DNA of 64,000 nt from Codonopsis lanceolata. Taxonomy: Eukaryota; Streptophyta; Magnoliopsida; Asterales; Campanulaceae. Location: NCBI GenBank assembly GCA_013146195.2, contig CM028381.1, forward strand, positions 93,017,255-93,081,254, given 5' to 3'. The notes below the pieces were generated by a model that was not told the origin of the DNA, ran no database searches, and saw only the letters and a program-made list of their open reading frames with translations. A program made the translations under genes and the position numbers. Every line of letters starts with the position of its first letter. Position 1 is the first letter of the stretch. Positions 35,227 through 45,671 of this stretch are shown here, one piece after another.

Positions 35227-35880
35227 TTGTTCGAAGACATCTATTTTAGAGAGTTTTTGAATAGTATAAAGTATTCGGGGTTGCTAGGCCATGGATTGAC
35301 ACTTAAAATTGGTGTTCCAGTAATGCTATTGAGAAACATTGACCATGCTGCATTGTGCAATGGAACAAGACTAATCATCATAAATCTTGAGAATCACATT
35401 GTTGAAACAAATTTTTAAGAAGGAAGGAATGTTGGAGTAAAGGTTTTTAACTCCATCAGACGTAGACCATAAGGGGTGGCCCAGTGGTAGAGTTGAGACT
35501 TTACAAAATGTGAGGTGTCAGGTTCAATCACTTCTCATGCCCCCTTAGGGGAAAGGTCTACAAAAAAAAAAAAAAAAAAAAAAAAAAAAGGAACTTAAAA
35601 AAAAACTCCATCTAATGTAAGACTAACTTTGAAGTTCCAAATAAGACAATTTCCATTACTAGTTTCATATGCAATGACAATTAACAAGTGTCAAAGTCAA
35701 TAATTGCATGTATCTCTTCTTGAAGAAACTAGTATGTAGTCATGAGCAGTTATATGTCGCAGCTTCTAGAGTAACAAATTATTTTGATTTAAAGATATTG
35801 ATATGTGGTGAAGATGAAAAACCAACTAATAAAACAACAAATGTTGTGTATAAGGAAATACTTTAGAATCTATAATGAAT
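35227..35880 (+). pseudogene. C-terminal fragment of Helitron PIF1-like helicase
   Basis: Part 1 (35227-35418) has SGLLGHGLTLKIGVPVMLLRN and LCNGTRLIIINLENHIVE, the late block of PIF1-like helicases. The frame continues as NVGVKVFNSIR to the SINE insertion. After the SINE, 35635 onwards gives FQIRQFPLLVSYAMTINKCQ, and at about 35750 QLYVAASRVTNYFDLKIL and CGEDEKPTN, the helicase C terminus. Plant Helitrons encode such a domain in RepHel, which unwinds DNA during rolling-circle transposition. A recognisable Helitron 3' end follows at 36025. The N-terminal half and Rep are missing. Confidence 0.85.
35458..35603 (+). mobile_element. tRNA-derived SINE with poly(A) tail
   Basis: Direct repeats AACTCCATC flank it at 35449-35457 and 35604-35612. 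A pol III A box TGGCCCAGTGG is at 35477-35487 and a B box GGTTCAATC at 35521-35529, 44 bases apart start to start. A poly(A) run of about 28 bases follows at 35562-35589. At about 146 bp it is short for a plant SINE. It cannot be a tRNA gene because no cloverleaf forms and the tail is poly(A). It splits the helicase fragment. Confidence 0.85.
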
Positions 35881-35994
35881 ATTGATATACTGATGTATAT
35901 TTGTTAATAAACCGATTCTTCTTATTTTATCATTTAAGATTTTATATTCTCTTTATTTTGTTTATGTACGATTTAGTTGAAAAAAAGAATGATC

Positions 35995-36025
35995 GTGCGT
36001 TTAACGCACATGTTAACAAAACTAG
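35995..36025 (+). mobile_element. Helitron 3' terminus
   Basis: A GTGCGT-TTA-ACGCAC hairpin (35995-36009) is followed after 12 bases by CTAG (36022-36025) and then a T. This is the canonical plant Helitron end: hairpin, 10-12 nt, CTRR, inserted before T. The helicase fragment just upstream on the same strand supports it. The 5' TC end was not located. Confidence 0.85.
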
Positions 36026-36073
36026 TAAAAAATAATGCGTGAATCACTTCTTGTCATCTCTTGATAAGTTTTA

Positions 36074-37161
36074 GGGTTGATAGTACCATTGGTCCCTTGA
36101 CATTGTGTCATTATTAGTATTAGTCACTTAACATTTTTTTTAATCAAAATTTGGTCCTAAGAATATGAAATTTTGATAGACCCAGTCCTTTTGATGGATA
36201 CTGTTAAATAAATACCATTAAGTTACATATGTGTATTTAGTAAGGGTTAAAACGAAATTTTCTTAAACCTAATTTATATCACAATTTGCAATCGAGTCCC
36301 TAGGGTTAGAAAAAAACCCCCAAGCTTTCTTCCCCAAATATGTAGGCTCCTTGATTCCTAAAGTTCTCTGGCTTGAATTACATTTTCGATTCTTGTTAGC
36401 TGATGTTCGAATTACACTTTGTAATAGTTAACTCTTCGCAAAGGAGTACATATAGTATCCATGTGAAGGTTGGCATAGGTAATTTGCTATTAGCATCTAC
36501 TTTTATTGTCAATATTTGTTTGTTTATCTTTTTTATTTGTATGTGATTGATACCTTATTTATAGTTGTAGGAGCTTTTAGAACCGATAAACTCTTTCTCT
36601 GTAGGGGTTGGTACCACAATATTTGGAATCATTGTCTCGAGCCTTGCTTTCATTGTCTATCTTCGGCGAAAGAAAAAATTGTTATGTTGGTTCTTGGCAC
36701 TTTTCTCGTGGCATTTCTTCTTGTCCCTCTTCACCTAGAGATCTTGAAAATTCCAAAATCTACCTTGGAGTTCACATCTTCAAATACAGTGTGCTCGAGA
36801 AAGCCACAAACAACTTTGACTCCAAGAACGAACTTGGAGATGGAGGTTTCGGGCCGAACAACTTAAGAAGGTATGTATAGAAGATACCTCTTACTGATTT
36901 GAGGAGGAAGGCCTTGGGGTTTTTCTTTCAAACCCTAGGGACTCGATTGCAAATTGTTATATAAATTAGGTTTGAAAAATTTCATTTTAGCCCTTACTAA
37001 ATGCACATCTACAAATTAACGATATTTCTTTAACGACATCCAACAAAAGGACTGGGGCTGTGAAAATTTCATACTCTTAGAATCCAATTTTGATAGAAAA
37101 TTATTAAGGAACTAATACTGAGAATTACCCAAAGTCAAGGGACTAATAATGCGATTAACCC
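36074..37161 (+). mobile_element. Pack-MULE carrying a receptor-kinase fragment
   Basis: Long terminal inverted repeats of about 270 bp span 36074-36340 and, inverted, 36890-37161. Both begin GGGTTRAT and share GTCCCTTGAC, AGTCCTTTTG, TTTAGTAAGGG and GCAATCGAGTCCCTAGGGTT. Flanks are TAAGTTTTA (36065-36073) and AAATTTTTA (37162-37170), a 7/9 match at the 9-bp TSD length of Mutator elements. The 550-bp interior holds a host receptor-kinase piece with a probable intron, and no transposase. Confidence 0.88.
36603..36880 (+). pseudogene. Captured fragment of an LRK10-like receptor kinase
   Basis: A 3' splice-like TTTCTCTGTAG precedes GVGTTIFGIIVSSLAFIVYL followed by RRKKK, a transmembrane helix with stop-transfer residues. 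After a frame change comes SPRDLENSKIYLGVHIFKYS and LEKATNNFDSKNELGDGGFG, the juxtamembrane segment and glycine-rich ATP loop seen in LRK10-like and WAK-like kinases. The frame then runs into the right TIR, so the catalytic domain is absent. The piece seems copied from genomic DNA because intron sequence is kept upstream. It is not a functional kinase. Confidence 0.8.
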
Positions 37162-37313
37162 AAATTTTTATTACTAAATACTTTATAATGGAAATAATTT
37201 TGTTGTGTTGGTTTTGGGCTACACTGAATAATTTATTCGGAAATTGAAATGTAAATAAAATAATTCTAAAAATAAAACTTTGAAGTGTCAAGTCCACTAT
37301 CAGTTGTTTTTAG

Positions 37314-37485
37314 GGGTAATGTTTGGGTCATTCTCATTTTGTACTAAAATATGAGTACTCTATGACGTGTTACATTCTCATTGGTTGGAGTGGTAAGACC
37401 TACAAAATGTCCAACTAATGAGAGTATGCTACATTATAAAATATCCGTATTTTAATATAAAATGATAATAGCTCTAACATTGCCC
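37314..37485. mobile_element. 172-bp Mutator-type MITE, copy 1
   Basis: TIRs are GGGTAATGTT and the complement GGGCAATGTT. Flanks are TGTTTTTAG (37305-37313) and TATTTTTAG (37486-37494), 8/9 identical. The interior is largely palindromic round 'ctcattggttgga'/'tccaactaatgag'. Confidence 0.88.
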
Positions 37486-37896
37486 TATTTTTAGTACATC
37501 CTCTCAGTTATATCAAAGTATGTATGTGTATGATGGTAATAAAAGGCACACCTAAGAGTAGGTATTATTTTTCAATTAAGTATCATATTATCAAAGCTTT
37601 CTAATTAGTAGAATTAACGTATCACTTTAGTTTCTTATAAAAATGGTGGATTATTTGTGATGGCTATAAAACAAAATAATGATAAAAACAAACAAATAAC
37701 CAACAACAAAAACAACAACAACAATATTATAATAGTAATAAAAATAATAGTTTAGGAAAAAGAAGAAGAAGAAACTATTTTATGAGTTTATGTAATTGCA
37801 AAGGTACTCTGAATCTTAAAATAGTTTTCAAAACAACAATTAACCGATTGACTAGTATTATGCGTTCATATTTACAATTAGATTATAGCATAGTAT

Positions 37897-38313
37897 AAGA
37901 TAATTTCACTTTCGGTATCCCAAATATAACCTAATTTTACATTTGGTACCCCTAGTAGCGAGGTTATCAATGTTACTCATTTTAATTAATTTTCATACTT
38001 TTCATCTATTGCCCGTGAAATAGTAACGTATAATCTGCTATAGCAGGTTGGAAACCGAATAGCCTTTGATATAATTTCAATTTTGATACCTCAAGTATAG
38101 CTCAATGTCATATTTGGTACCCATGTTGCCAAGATTAGCTGGTTGCTAACTTGGGATAACATGTTAGCCTTTAGACTTTGACAGTCAAGTGACAGAAAGT
38201 ACCAAAAATGATAAAAATCACGAACGTTTGTGATGAACTTTGATGAGCAAGATAACATGGGTATTAAATATGAAATTGAGCCTTACTTTAGGTATCAAAA
38301 ATGAAATTATCCC
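37897..38313. mobile_element. 417-bp MULE-like foldback element
   Basis: TIRs start AAGATAATTTCA and, on the other end, GGGATAATTTCA, and continue through GGTATC and ATTTGGTACCC-like blocks. Flanks are GCATAGTAT (37888-37896) and GCGTAGTAT (38314-38322), 8/9 identical. A third internal copy of the 'ataatttcaattttgatacc' block is at about 38070. No transposase is encoded. Confidence 0.8.
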
Positions 38314-38786
38314 GCGTAGTATTGACAAAATTTGAATTCGCAGCATAAAGACATTACTAGCAATTACTGACGGATCTAAGATTTTATTTGAAGATATGCA
38401 AAAGAAGGGTAAAATTATAGCCGGTCTTTTTTCTAAAGTTCAAACCCCACCCCATTCTTTTTTTCAACTATAAAAGACCACTTTTTGAAATATTGTTCGG
38501 AAAATGTCATCGTCTCTTTCAACAACTCTGATAACACATTTTGGATTCGAAAATCACCATTCTTGGGAAGCGAAACGGGGATCGATGGTTTGTTTGATTC
38601 ATTAGGTACGAAACTGTAATGAGTCTGTGATAAATTGAAGGATTTTTTAGTAAGATGAAGGCGGAGGAGGAGGGGGAAGAAGAAGACTTACGACGGAGGA
38701 GATGGAAGAAGAAAGTGGATGACATGACCTGGTTCATTAACATTTTGCATCGTGGTGCAAAAAAAGATTAGATAATATTTTATATA

Positions 38787-39065
38787 TTACGGTTCAAAAA
38801 TTAATTTATCGCGGTACATAAAATTTGATATTGTGGTGCAATTTGGATTAGGTATATGTATTGTGATTCAAAAATTAATTTATCGCGGTATTTAAAAGTT
38901 GATACCGCGGTGCAATTAGACTAGACAATTAAATTATTGAACTGCGGTGTAAAAATTAATACAATAAAATTGATGAATTGTGGTTTAATAGGATTAGACA
39001 ATTAAACTATTGAACCACTGTGCAAAAAATTATGCAATAAAATTAATGAATCGTGGTTCAATAGT
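38787..39065. repeat. 73-76-bp tandem repeat, four units
   Basis: Units start near 38787, 38860, 38936 and 39009. Common parts are 'attRYGgtTcaaaaattaat' and 'GcggtgcaattRgattag'. The first two and last two units are closest to each other. Confidence 0.75.
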
Positions 39066-39400
39066 CAATGCACTCCGATTCATTTTTGTAGCGTGCATTA
39101 CTCATTAAGGGAAACATAGTCTTTTTAACCTCAAAAATATCTTTTTCCGATTTGAAAAAAAAAACGAGACTTTAGCAATTATAAATTTTGAAAAATAGTC
39201 CGACCCCAATTATTCCTCAAAAGAATAGTAAGAAGAGAAAAATTATAAAGTTAACAAACTTTAATAATAGAATTATTTATTGCTCCGTCCATTGAAAAGA
39301 AATGCTTTGATTATTTTGGTGAATTTACCTAAATTTGAGATAGATATGTATTCCATAGAAAAACTAACCTATAAGTTTTTGAAATTAGATTAAAATATTA

Positions 39401-39627
39401 CTCCCTTCGTTTTTAAATTATTGTCTTGGTGGACTTGACGTACGGTTTAAGAAAACACATTTAACTGAACTGTTAATATTAGTTTAATGTGTAGTTTACT
39501 TTAAAGCCCATATACATATGGTTCATAATTAAAATATGATAAAAAAGTAAGAATGAAGTGGTAAAAGTGTTGTCCTAAATTTTTTTTTAAATAAGATAAT
39601 TATTTTAGAACGAACGAAAAAGAAAAA
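39401..39627. mobile_element. Stowaway-like MITE
   Basis: The element starts CTCCCTTCGTTTTTAAATTA after TA and ends before TA. The inner right arm is the complement of GTTCTAAAATAATTATC. It is absent from the partner block at the corresponding site near 305. Confidence 0.65.
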
Positions 39628-39858
39628 TAGGAAGATAATTTGGGAACGGTGGGTATAATCAACGTGTTTATAATTTTTCAAAAAATAATTAGAGCATCAT
39701 CAAATATCCATGGTCAAATTCTCTAAAAGAGTCAAATCATCTCTTTTTTGAGCCAAGATGGAATTTTTTTTGTTTGTCAAAACGTTACCAGGATTGAACT
39801 TTGACCGCCAACTCAAGTATTGCAATTTGCAAGTTCACAATTTGTGCAATTTGTTTAT

Positions 39859-40030
39859 CGGTAATGATAGGGCCACTTTTATTTTGTACCAAAATATAGG
39901 TATTCTATGATATGATATACTCTCATTGGTTGAATATTTTGTGGGTTCCAACACTCCAGCCAATGAGAGTATGACGTATCACAGAGTACCTATATTTTGG
40001 TGCAAATTGAGAGTGACTCAAGTATTACCC
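39859..40030. mobile_element. 172-bp Mutator-type MITE, copy 2
   Basis: Exact 9-bp TSD TTTGTTTAT lies at 39850-39858 and 40031-40039. The TIRs are cGGTAATGAT and GGGTAATACT (complement). The partner block carries a single TATGTTTAT at 445-453 with no element, that is, an empty site. Confidence 0.93.
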
Positions 40031-40479
40031 TTTGTTTATTGATATATCTAAAACTAAATACATGTTAATAATTTTTACTTTCTCTGTTCCTAAATTATTT
40101 TTTGTTGATTTTTTGAGACAAATCAAGTGTTTTTCAAGCGAAAAAATTGACGTATATTTTTTATTTTTTATTTTCAAAAATACATATTTTGCAGTACTTT
40201 TGAAGTACGACAAATTTACATATGTGTATGATTTTGAATAAAATAACAAAGTATGTTAAATTTTTATTTGAAAAACACTTAGTTTGACTCAAAAAATTAA
40301 ACGATGACAATTATTTAAAAACTGAGGGAGAAGCACTACAAATTATGTATTGTATGATTTTTTTAAAAATAAAATAAGATACGTCAATTTTTTATTTAAA
40401 AAACACTCGGTTTAACTCAAAAAAATCAAATTGTGACGATAATTTAAAAACGAAGGGTAAATGAAATTTCGAGCTATGC

Positions 40480-43400
40480 ATGTGCATAACCTTGCACATG
40501 TGAGGGGATCAATATTCCTTTATTATAACAATGGCTAACTAATTACTTCAACACTTAATTACTAGAAAACTGTTCTTCACTAAAACATAATTATTTTTTT
40601 ATAACAATTTAGATGTTGGGAATTACAAGAGTTTGCACGATGGAATTTAAGTTTGCGGAATAATTGATAAGTGTTCAAAACAAGTTATGATCTTATTTTG
40701 TATAAATCTTAGTTAGTGTTGGTGCAGATATGACTCATCATCTTCGTCGTCTTCTAAGTTGTATGAACACACTTTCAACCTAAAGTATCTGGAAGAATCT
40801 GTATCACGGATACGGCTGGATGCGCTAGGTTAAAAGAGTATCTGTGCAACCTTCGGGATTATCCCGCACCAGACTCTTTTGTGCAGCATTGATTATGCTT
40901 GCTTCTTCTTCTGCTGACCAAAAAAACAACTTCAACAACAACAACTATGTTTTTGGCTCTTCTCTCTCTCTCTACCCCTTTCGTTGTTTGCTTTGGGGTC
41001 AGTTTGATGAGCGAGGAATTGGATTGATGTGTGTGTGTGTGTTTTTGGCTGGGTGTTTTTCTTCTTTCTTTGGAAGAGGGAGAGAAAGGGGTATGAAGTG
41101 AAATTGAATGGAACGATGAGGCAACAATGTTACATTTTCATAGCTAATTTTTTTTTTTGTTTTATATACATTCTGAGCATTTGCAATTTTATTTTTTTTC
41201 TTGTTTTAATCAATTTTCACTTTTTTTTCTTCATATAATCTCTTTGGTTTTCATATGTTAAAGAGAATTTGATGTTGCGATGCATTGAATTCATTGTACT
41301 TACAACTTTATCATCATTTTCTTTATGTACGCATCAACTTGGTCATTGTTTTCGCTTGCACGTGCCAGAGATGTTAAGCATGTGAAGTTTTTTTAAAACG
41401 GTAATTATTTTCACTAGCACGTGTCATTATAGTGGAGCGTGTAAAGCATGTATTTCGTCAGAAAAATCGTGTCATGGAATTAAAGAAAATGCCTCAACTA
41501 CTTCTTGTCGTTTCTTAATAGTTTTTGTCCGCAAAAAGTTTTAGAATTGATATTATATCTATATGTGGTAGATTGGTCATTGTTTTTAGAGTAACGTTTT
41601 CATCCACCGGTCGTGTAGAATCTGTTTTATACATGCAGTCGTTAGAACACGGCACGTGCCAATCACATTCTTTATCTTGATTTTTTAAAAAGATTTTTAT
41701 TGAATACACATCATGTTATTAAAGTTGCTTGTGTAAAAAAGATTCTACATCACAGGTGGATGGAAACTTAATTCTTTTTTTACTTGTACTTACAAATTTA
41801 TCATTGTTTTCTATATGTACACATTGACTTCGCCATTGTTTTCGCTTGCATGTGACACTATAGTTGAGCCTGTAAAGTGTTATAAATAATACAGAGAAAC
41901 ATTGTACAAATACAAAATCAAAAAGTAAATAATATAAATATGTTACTGCTAGAAGACTGCTACAGTTTTGAAGTCTGCTGCATCTTTGAAGTGTGCTGCA
42001 ACTTTGAAGTCTGTTGGTGCTTTTTAAGCCTATTGGTGTATGAAGCTAATGAAAGTCTGCTGGTGTGCTAAACCTTGTGAAGATTACTGGTGTGTTCCAA
42101 GTCTATTGTTGCTACTCACCAAGCCTGAGGCTAAGGTTATACGAAATATGTTGCTGCAGAAGAGTTGCTTGTTGCTCCAGAACGAAGTCTGGTGATCCGA
42201 GGCTTGTGTCCAACACTATATCCTTAAAACATATTTATCTCTTCCCTGTAAGTGTTGTAAGTTACCGTGGACATCTGTTTTTATAGCACTATGCGATGCA
42301 AAGAGAGTACTGGGAGATTGTTCTAAGCTGTGTGTAATGACTCTATTTATATATGCCTAAATCAAGAACGTTTTGATTAAAAAAAGCTGTTTTGATTTAT
42401 TAAACACGAAAGTAAAGGCTGTGGTCATCAAGACCGTATTGATTATGCAATCAATCAAAGTAATGAATGTTGAAGTTTCAAAAATCAAAAGAAAAATTAA
42501 CAAAAAGTGAGTTTATCTGAGTAGACAAATTTGGTCCAACATTCGTGTCCGCTCTTAGACATGAGTTCGGTAGCCCAAAGGCTAACTGGACCATGATTTG
42601 CACCCCACCCCTTGTAGGTGCGCACATGAGAGAGTGTCTACTATACACAAACTTACCCTTAACACATAAGACACTTGTATATAAACCACTCAAGCTTTTG
42701 TATCTAACATAAAGCATATGTTTTGTCGAAACAAAAGCGCGTCATGGAATCAAAATTATGCTAGAGTAATGAAAGGGAGACTTAGTGAGTACTCAAAATT
42801 TTACACTTAATGACGTAGTATCTGATGTGGCATTAGTGGGTTCCACTTTTTTACTTAATTTCTAACCTAATTTTATTTAATTTTAACCCTAATGGTAATA
42901 TAAAAAAGGAGTAATTGGTAAACTCAAAATAAATCAATAACCTAGTACATGAAACAACAGTCTTCTTCTCCGACATCATACGCGATGCATCGTCTTCTTT
43001 TCCGACGCTTGTAGATCTCTCTATTGACGAGATACCGTTCCACGAAACCCCATGTCTCTCTTTCCCAGTCTCTCAGTCTCCATCCCATATGAGAATTTCC
43101 CCCGAAATCATTCTTAACCCAGCCAAGCCTTTTTGTCGAGGTGAGCGGCGATTCCTCTTCTTCTCTGGCACTGGCAACTACCATCGTCAACATCATCACA
43201 TTACATGAATCTCTAGGTATCTTTGCATATTTATTTTTTATTTTTTATTTTTAAACAATGAAAACAAGTCGAATAAATTAGGTTGTAATCAATTAGAAAC
43301 CAAAGCCGATACTTGGCTATCAATCACTTGTCAACTATCACTATCTCATAATCAGCATCATGGACCCTTAAGATCCACTAAAATCTGCTACTCAGTAAGA

Positions 43401-43560
43401 AAATCTTATTTTATCAAGGGCTCTACCTAAGCAATGTCGGCTGGGAGCTCTATAAGTGCATTTATCATGTTAACCAATCTCCATACTTGGTAATCTTTTC
43501 AATCGAACTAGGTGATTTATTTTGGTTAATTTGAGGATGATTTTATAAGTGCATCAATCA
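40480..43560. other. AT-rich intergenic DNA, no supported gene
   Basis: Short open frames here (for example 40844-41101 and 42065-42286) match nothing I recognise and are composition-driven. A 90-bp direct repeat ('tcattgttttcgcttgca') occurs near 41341 and 41830. Three 19-20-bp steps of 'tttgaagtctgctgca' lie at 41964-42020. Confidence 0.5.
41596..41767. mobile_element. 172-bp foldback element
   Basis: The left end GTTTTCATCCACC, the GTGTAGAATCTGTTTTA block and the right end GGTGGATGGAAAC form inverted arms of about 45 bp. No clear TSD was found, so class is undetermined. Its length equals that of the Mutator MITEs, but the TIRs are unrelated. Confidence 0.55.
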
Positions 43561-44420
43561 TGGACGACGAGTACTTGCAAAGTAGTGATGCAAGTCGAAG
43601 AGTTGAGCTAACAAGCTCTAACTACGAACGTAAGGCCGTGCTAAAATACAAAATTACAAAAAATCGAATCTGCGGAAGCAATAATGAAATGAAACCCTGA
43701 GCTATTAAGCTCGAAACTAAAACGAAATGAAACTAAGGGAGACGATTGTCTCACAAAGGGGAAAAACAAAACTCGCATGCCGCAACATTGCAAACGCAAA
43801 ACAAACCATGAGCACTCCAGGCCGGCATTTCATCAAATAACCAACATGATAAACAACAATAACCCAATGGTTAAGTCATATCGGGGTAACAACAACAACA
43901 ACAACATGAATAAAGAAATCCCTGAAGCTACTGCTTCCCAGGAGACGCTAAATAAATACTATACTCTGGAGTACAAGTGCTCGACTACAAAGGTCGAAAG
44001 AAACGAAAACTGTGACAAACACAAATCACACGATCTCAACACGGCTAACAGATAATTGCACACTAGATATAAAGCACGAAGTGAGTCATAAAGACCCAGT
44101 ACGCAACTACAAACAACAATATAACATAATATGAAACATTGTTATAGTTAAACAAGTCATCGCGTTACTACGATGAAACCTGTGAAGACGTGTCGTATGC
44201 TTTAGATACTCCACAAGATAACCTTTCTTCCTCATTTTCTACAACGTCCAAATGAACCAGGGTGAAATTATCTGCTCATAAAGAAACCAAACCAATTAGA
44301 ATGAATTCTCATAAAAATCACCTAATACAAGTATGCGTATCGATATATACACACATAAAGTACCTCATGTCAATATCATGAATAGGTATGTATATCTATA
44401 TATATACACATCAAGTTCCG

Positions 44421-45392
44421 TTTTTTTTTTTTAGGGAAACAGGGGCGGCACCCTGCTAGCTTTTATTAAAAAGAAAGAATAGAGAACAAACTTGAGGTGG
44501 ACAACCAGCCTTGCCCTTATAAATGGGAGGACGGAGGAGCCTGACCTCGAAATAGGAAAAAAGGGAACAATCAAAATAAATACTAAAAACAACATTAAGA
44601 AAGCCTGACATAAGCGGTGCCTATCGAGTCCAGATGAAGGAGACCTCGGATATGTCTAGGAAGATCCGAAACTGAAGAAAAAAAATGCTATCTTGACCCT
44701 GATCACAGCCTATATTAGCAAGAGCATCAGCCACACTATTAGCTTCCCGAAAACAGTGAGAGAAGACAAGCTGCAAAGAATCCCGCAACGATTTGATGGC
44801 CCGAACATAATAAAGAGAGTTCCAAGGAGTGGTGGCCTTGTTTGTGATACAATCAAAAAGAACTTTAGAATCAATTTCTACGTGCGCGCCAACATAATTG
44901 TGCAAACAAATCCAATCAACCCCTTGAAGAAGGGCATAGCATTCGGCCAAGAAACTAGAGGAGTGACCAAAATGGGTAGAAAAAGCGTGAATTAACCCAC
45001 CATTAGAATCTCGAACAACTCCCCCACCTGCACTATCACCCGGATTGCCACGACAAGCGCCATCTGTATTTAGCTTGACCAAACCGTGCATTGGCTTCAA
45101 CCAATAGACAACGCGATTAGATTTTTGAATAAATCGATTCCGGCGAATTGGGTGATCAAAATACATCTCCCAACTATCCATAGAGTATGAAGGCAGACCA
45201 GCCACAGTCAAAATGCTAGAAATCTCCTTTTTAATGTGATCAAGCAAAAGACGGCCTGTAATACGCTTACCTTCATGAAGAGCTTTATTGCGATACTTCC
45301 ATAATTCCCACAGGATGACAGCAGGCGTGATCAAGAAGATTAAAGAGTTATCTTTAAGCCACCAAGCAAAACAATTTTGCTGAATGGAAACC
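44421..45392 (-). mobile_element. 5'-truncated LINE with RNase H domain
   Basis: The minus-strand frame (45436 to 44621, of which the first residues come from flanking DNA) carries an RVT_3-type RNase H. It has KLNTDGACRGNPGDSAGGGV with the first catalytic Asp, AECYALL with the Glu, EIDSK with the second Asp, and HCFREANSVADALANIG at the end. Upstream, LWELWKYRNKALHEG is the usual linker after RT in plant L1-type LINEs. A T12 run at 44421-44432 is the poly(A) tail. The RNase H itself looks open and keeps its catalytic residues, but endonuclease and RT are missing. Confidence 0.85.
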
Positions 45393-45580
45393 ATCAATAC
45401 AAACATGGTCAAGTATGTATATTTATATGTATACATATCGAGTCTTTCAATAATACATAATCAATACAAACATGGTCAAATTCCTTATATAACCATCATG
45501 TATAAGTATGTATATTTATATATATACATATCGAGTCTTTCAATAATACATAATCAATACAAACATGGTCCATCAAATCT
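45393..45580. repeat. 93-bp tandem repeat split by the LINE
   Basis: Units begin 'aagtatgtatatttatat' at 45411 and 45504. A partial unit lies left of the LINE at about 44384-44416 and a partial end right of it at 45393-45410, so the LINE landed inside the array. Confidence 0.8.
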
Positions 45581-45671
45581 CAAGTTCAACTAACACTTTA
45601 TTGTCATATAAGTGCTCATAGTAAGCCACATAAGGGATAGAGAAGATACCGAATCAATGCCGTTGTGTTGC

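Larger units (their letters stand above)
39281..40360. repeat. Duplicated block, copy 2 (partner at 31-745)
   Basis: Matches 31-745 once two MITEs (39401-39627 and 39859-40030) are removed. It ends in the same Stowaway-like palindrome (about 40078-40340) and is followed by an extra half copy of that palindrome to about 40460. No gene is seen. Confidence 0.7.
43580..45671 (-). mobile_element. Probable gypsy LTR remnant
   Basis: The order of motifs read on the minus strand (for example 'ctgggtctttatgactcac' from 44080) resembles the family-D LTR at 46200-46300, with similar 'gcggaag' and 'acaacaaca' tracts. No ends were found. It is interrupted by a LINE fragment and is bounded on the right by the LTR at 45672. 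Confidence 0.35.

Noticed and set aside
35471..35546. A tRNA gene
   Set aside because: A and B boxes are present, but no cloverleaf with an acceptor stem forms, and a poly(A) tail with TSDs identifies a SINE.
44693..44995. Plus-strand 100-codon ORF
   Set aside because: Shadow of the LINE RNase H frame on the other strand.
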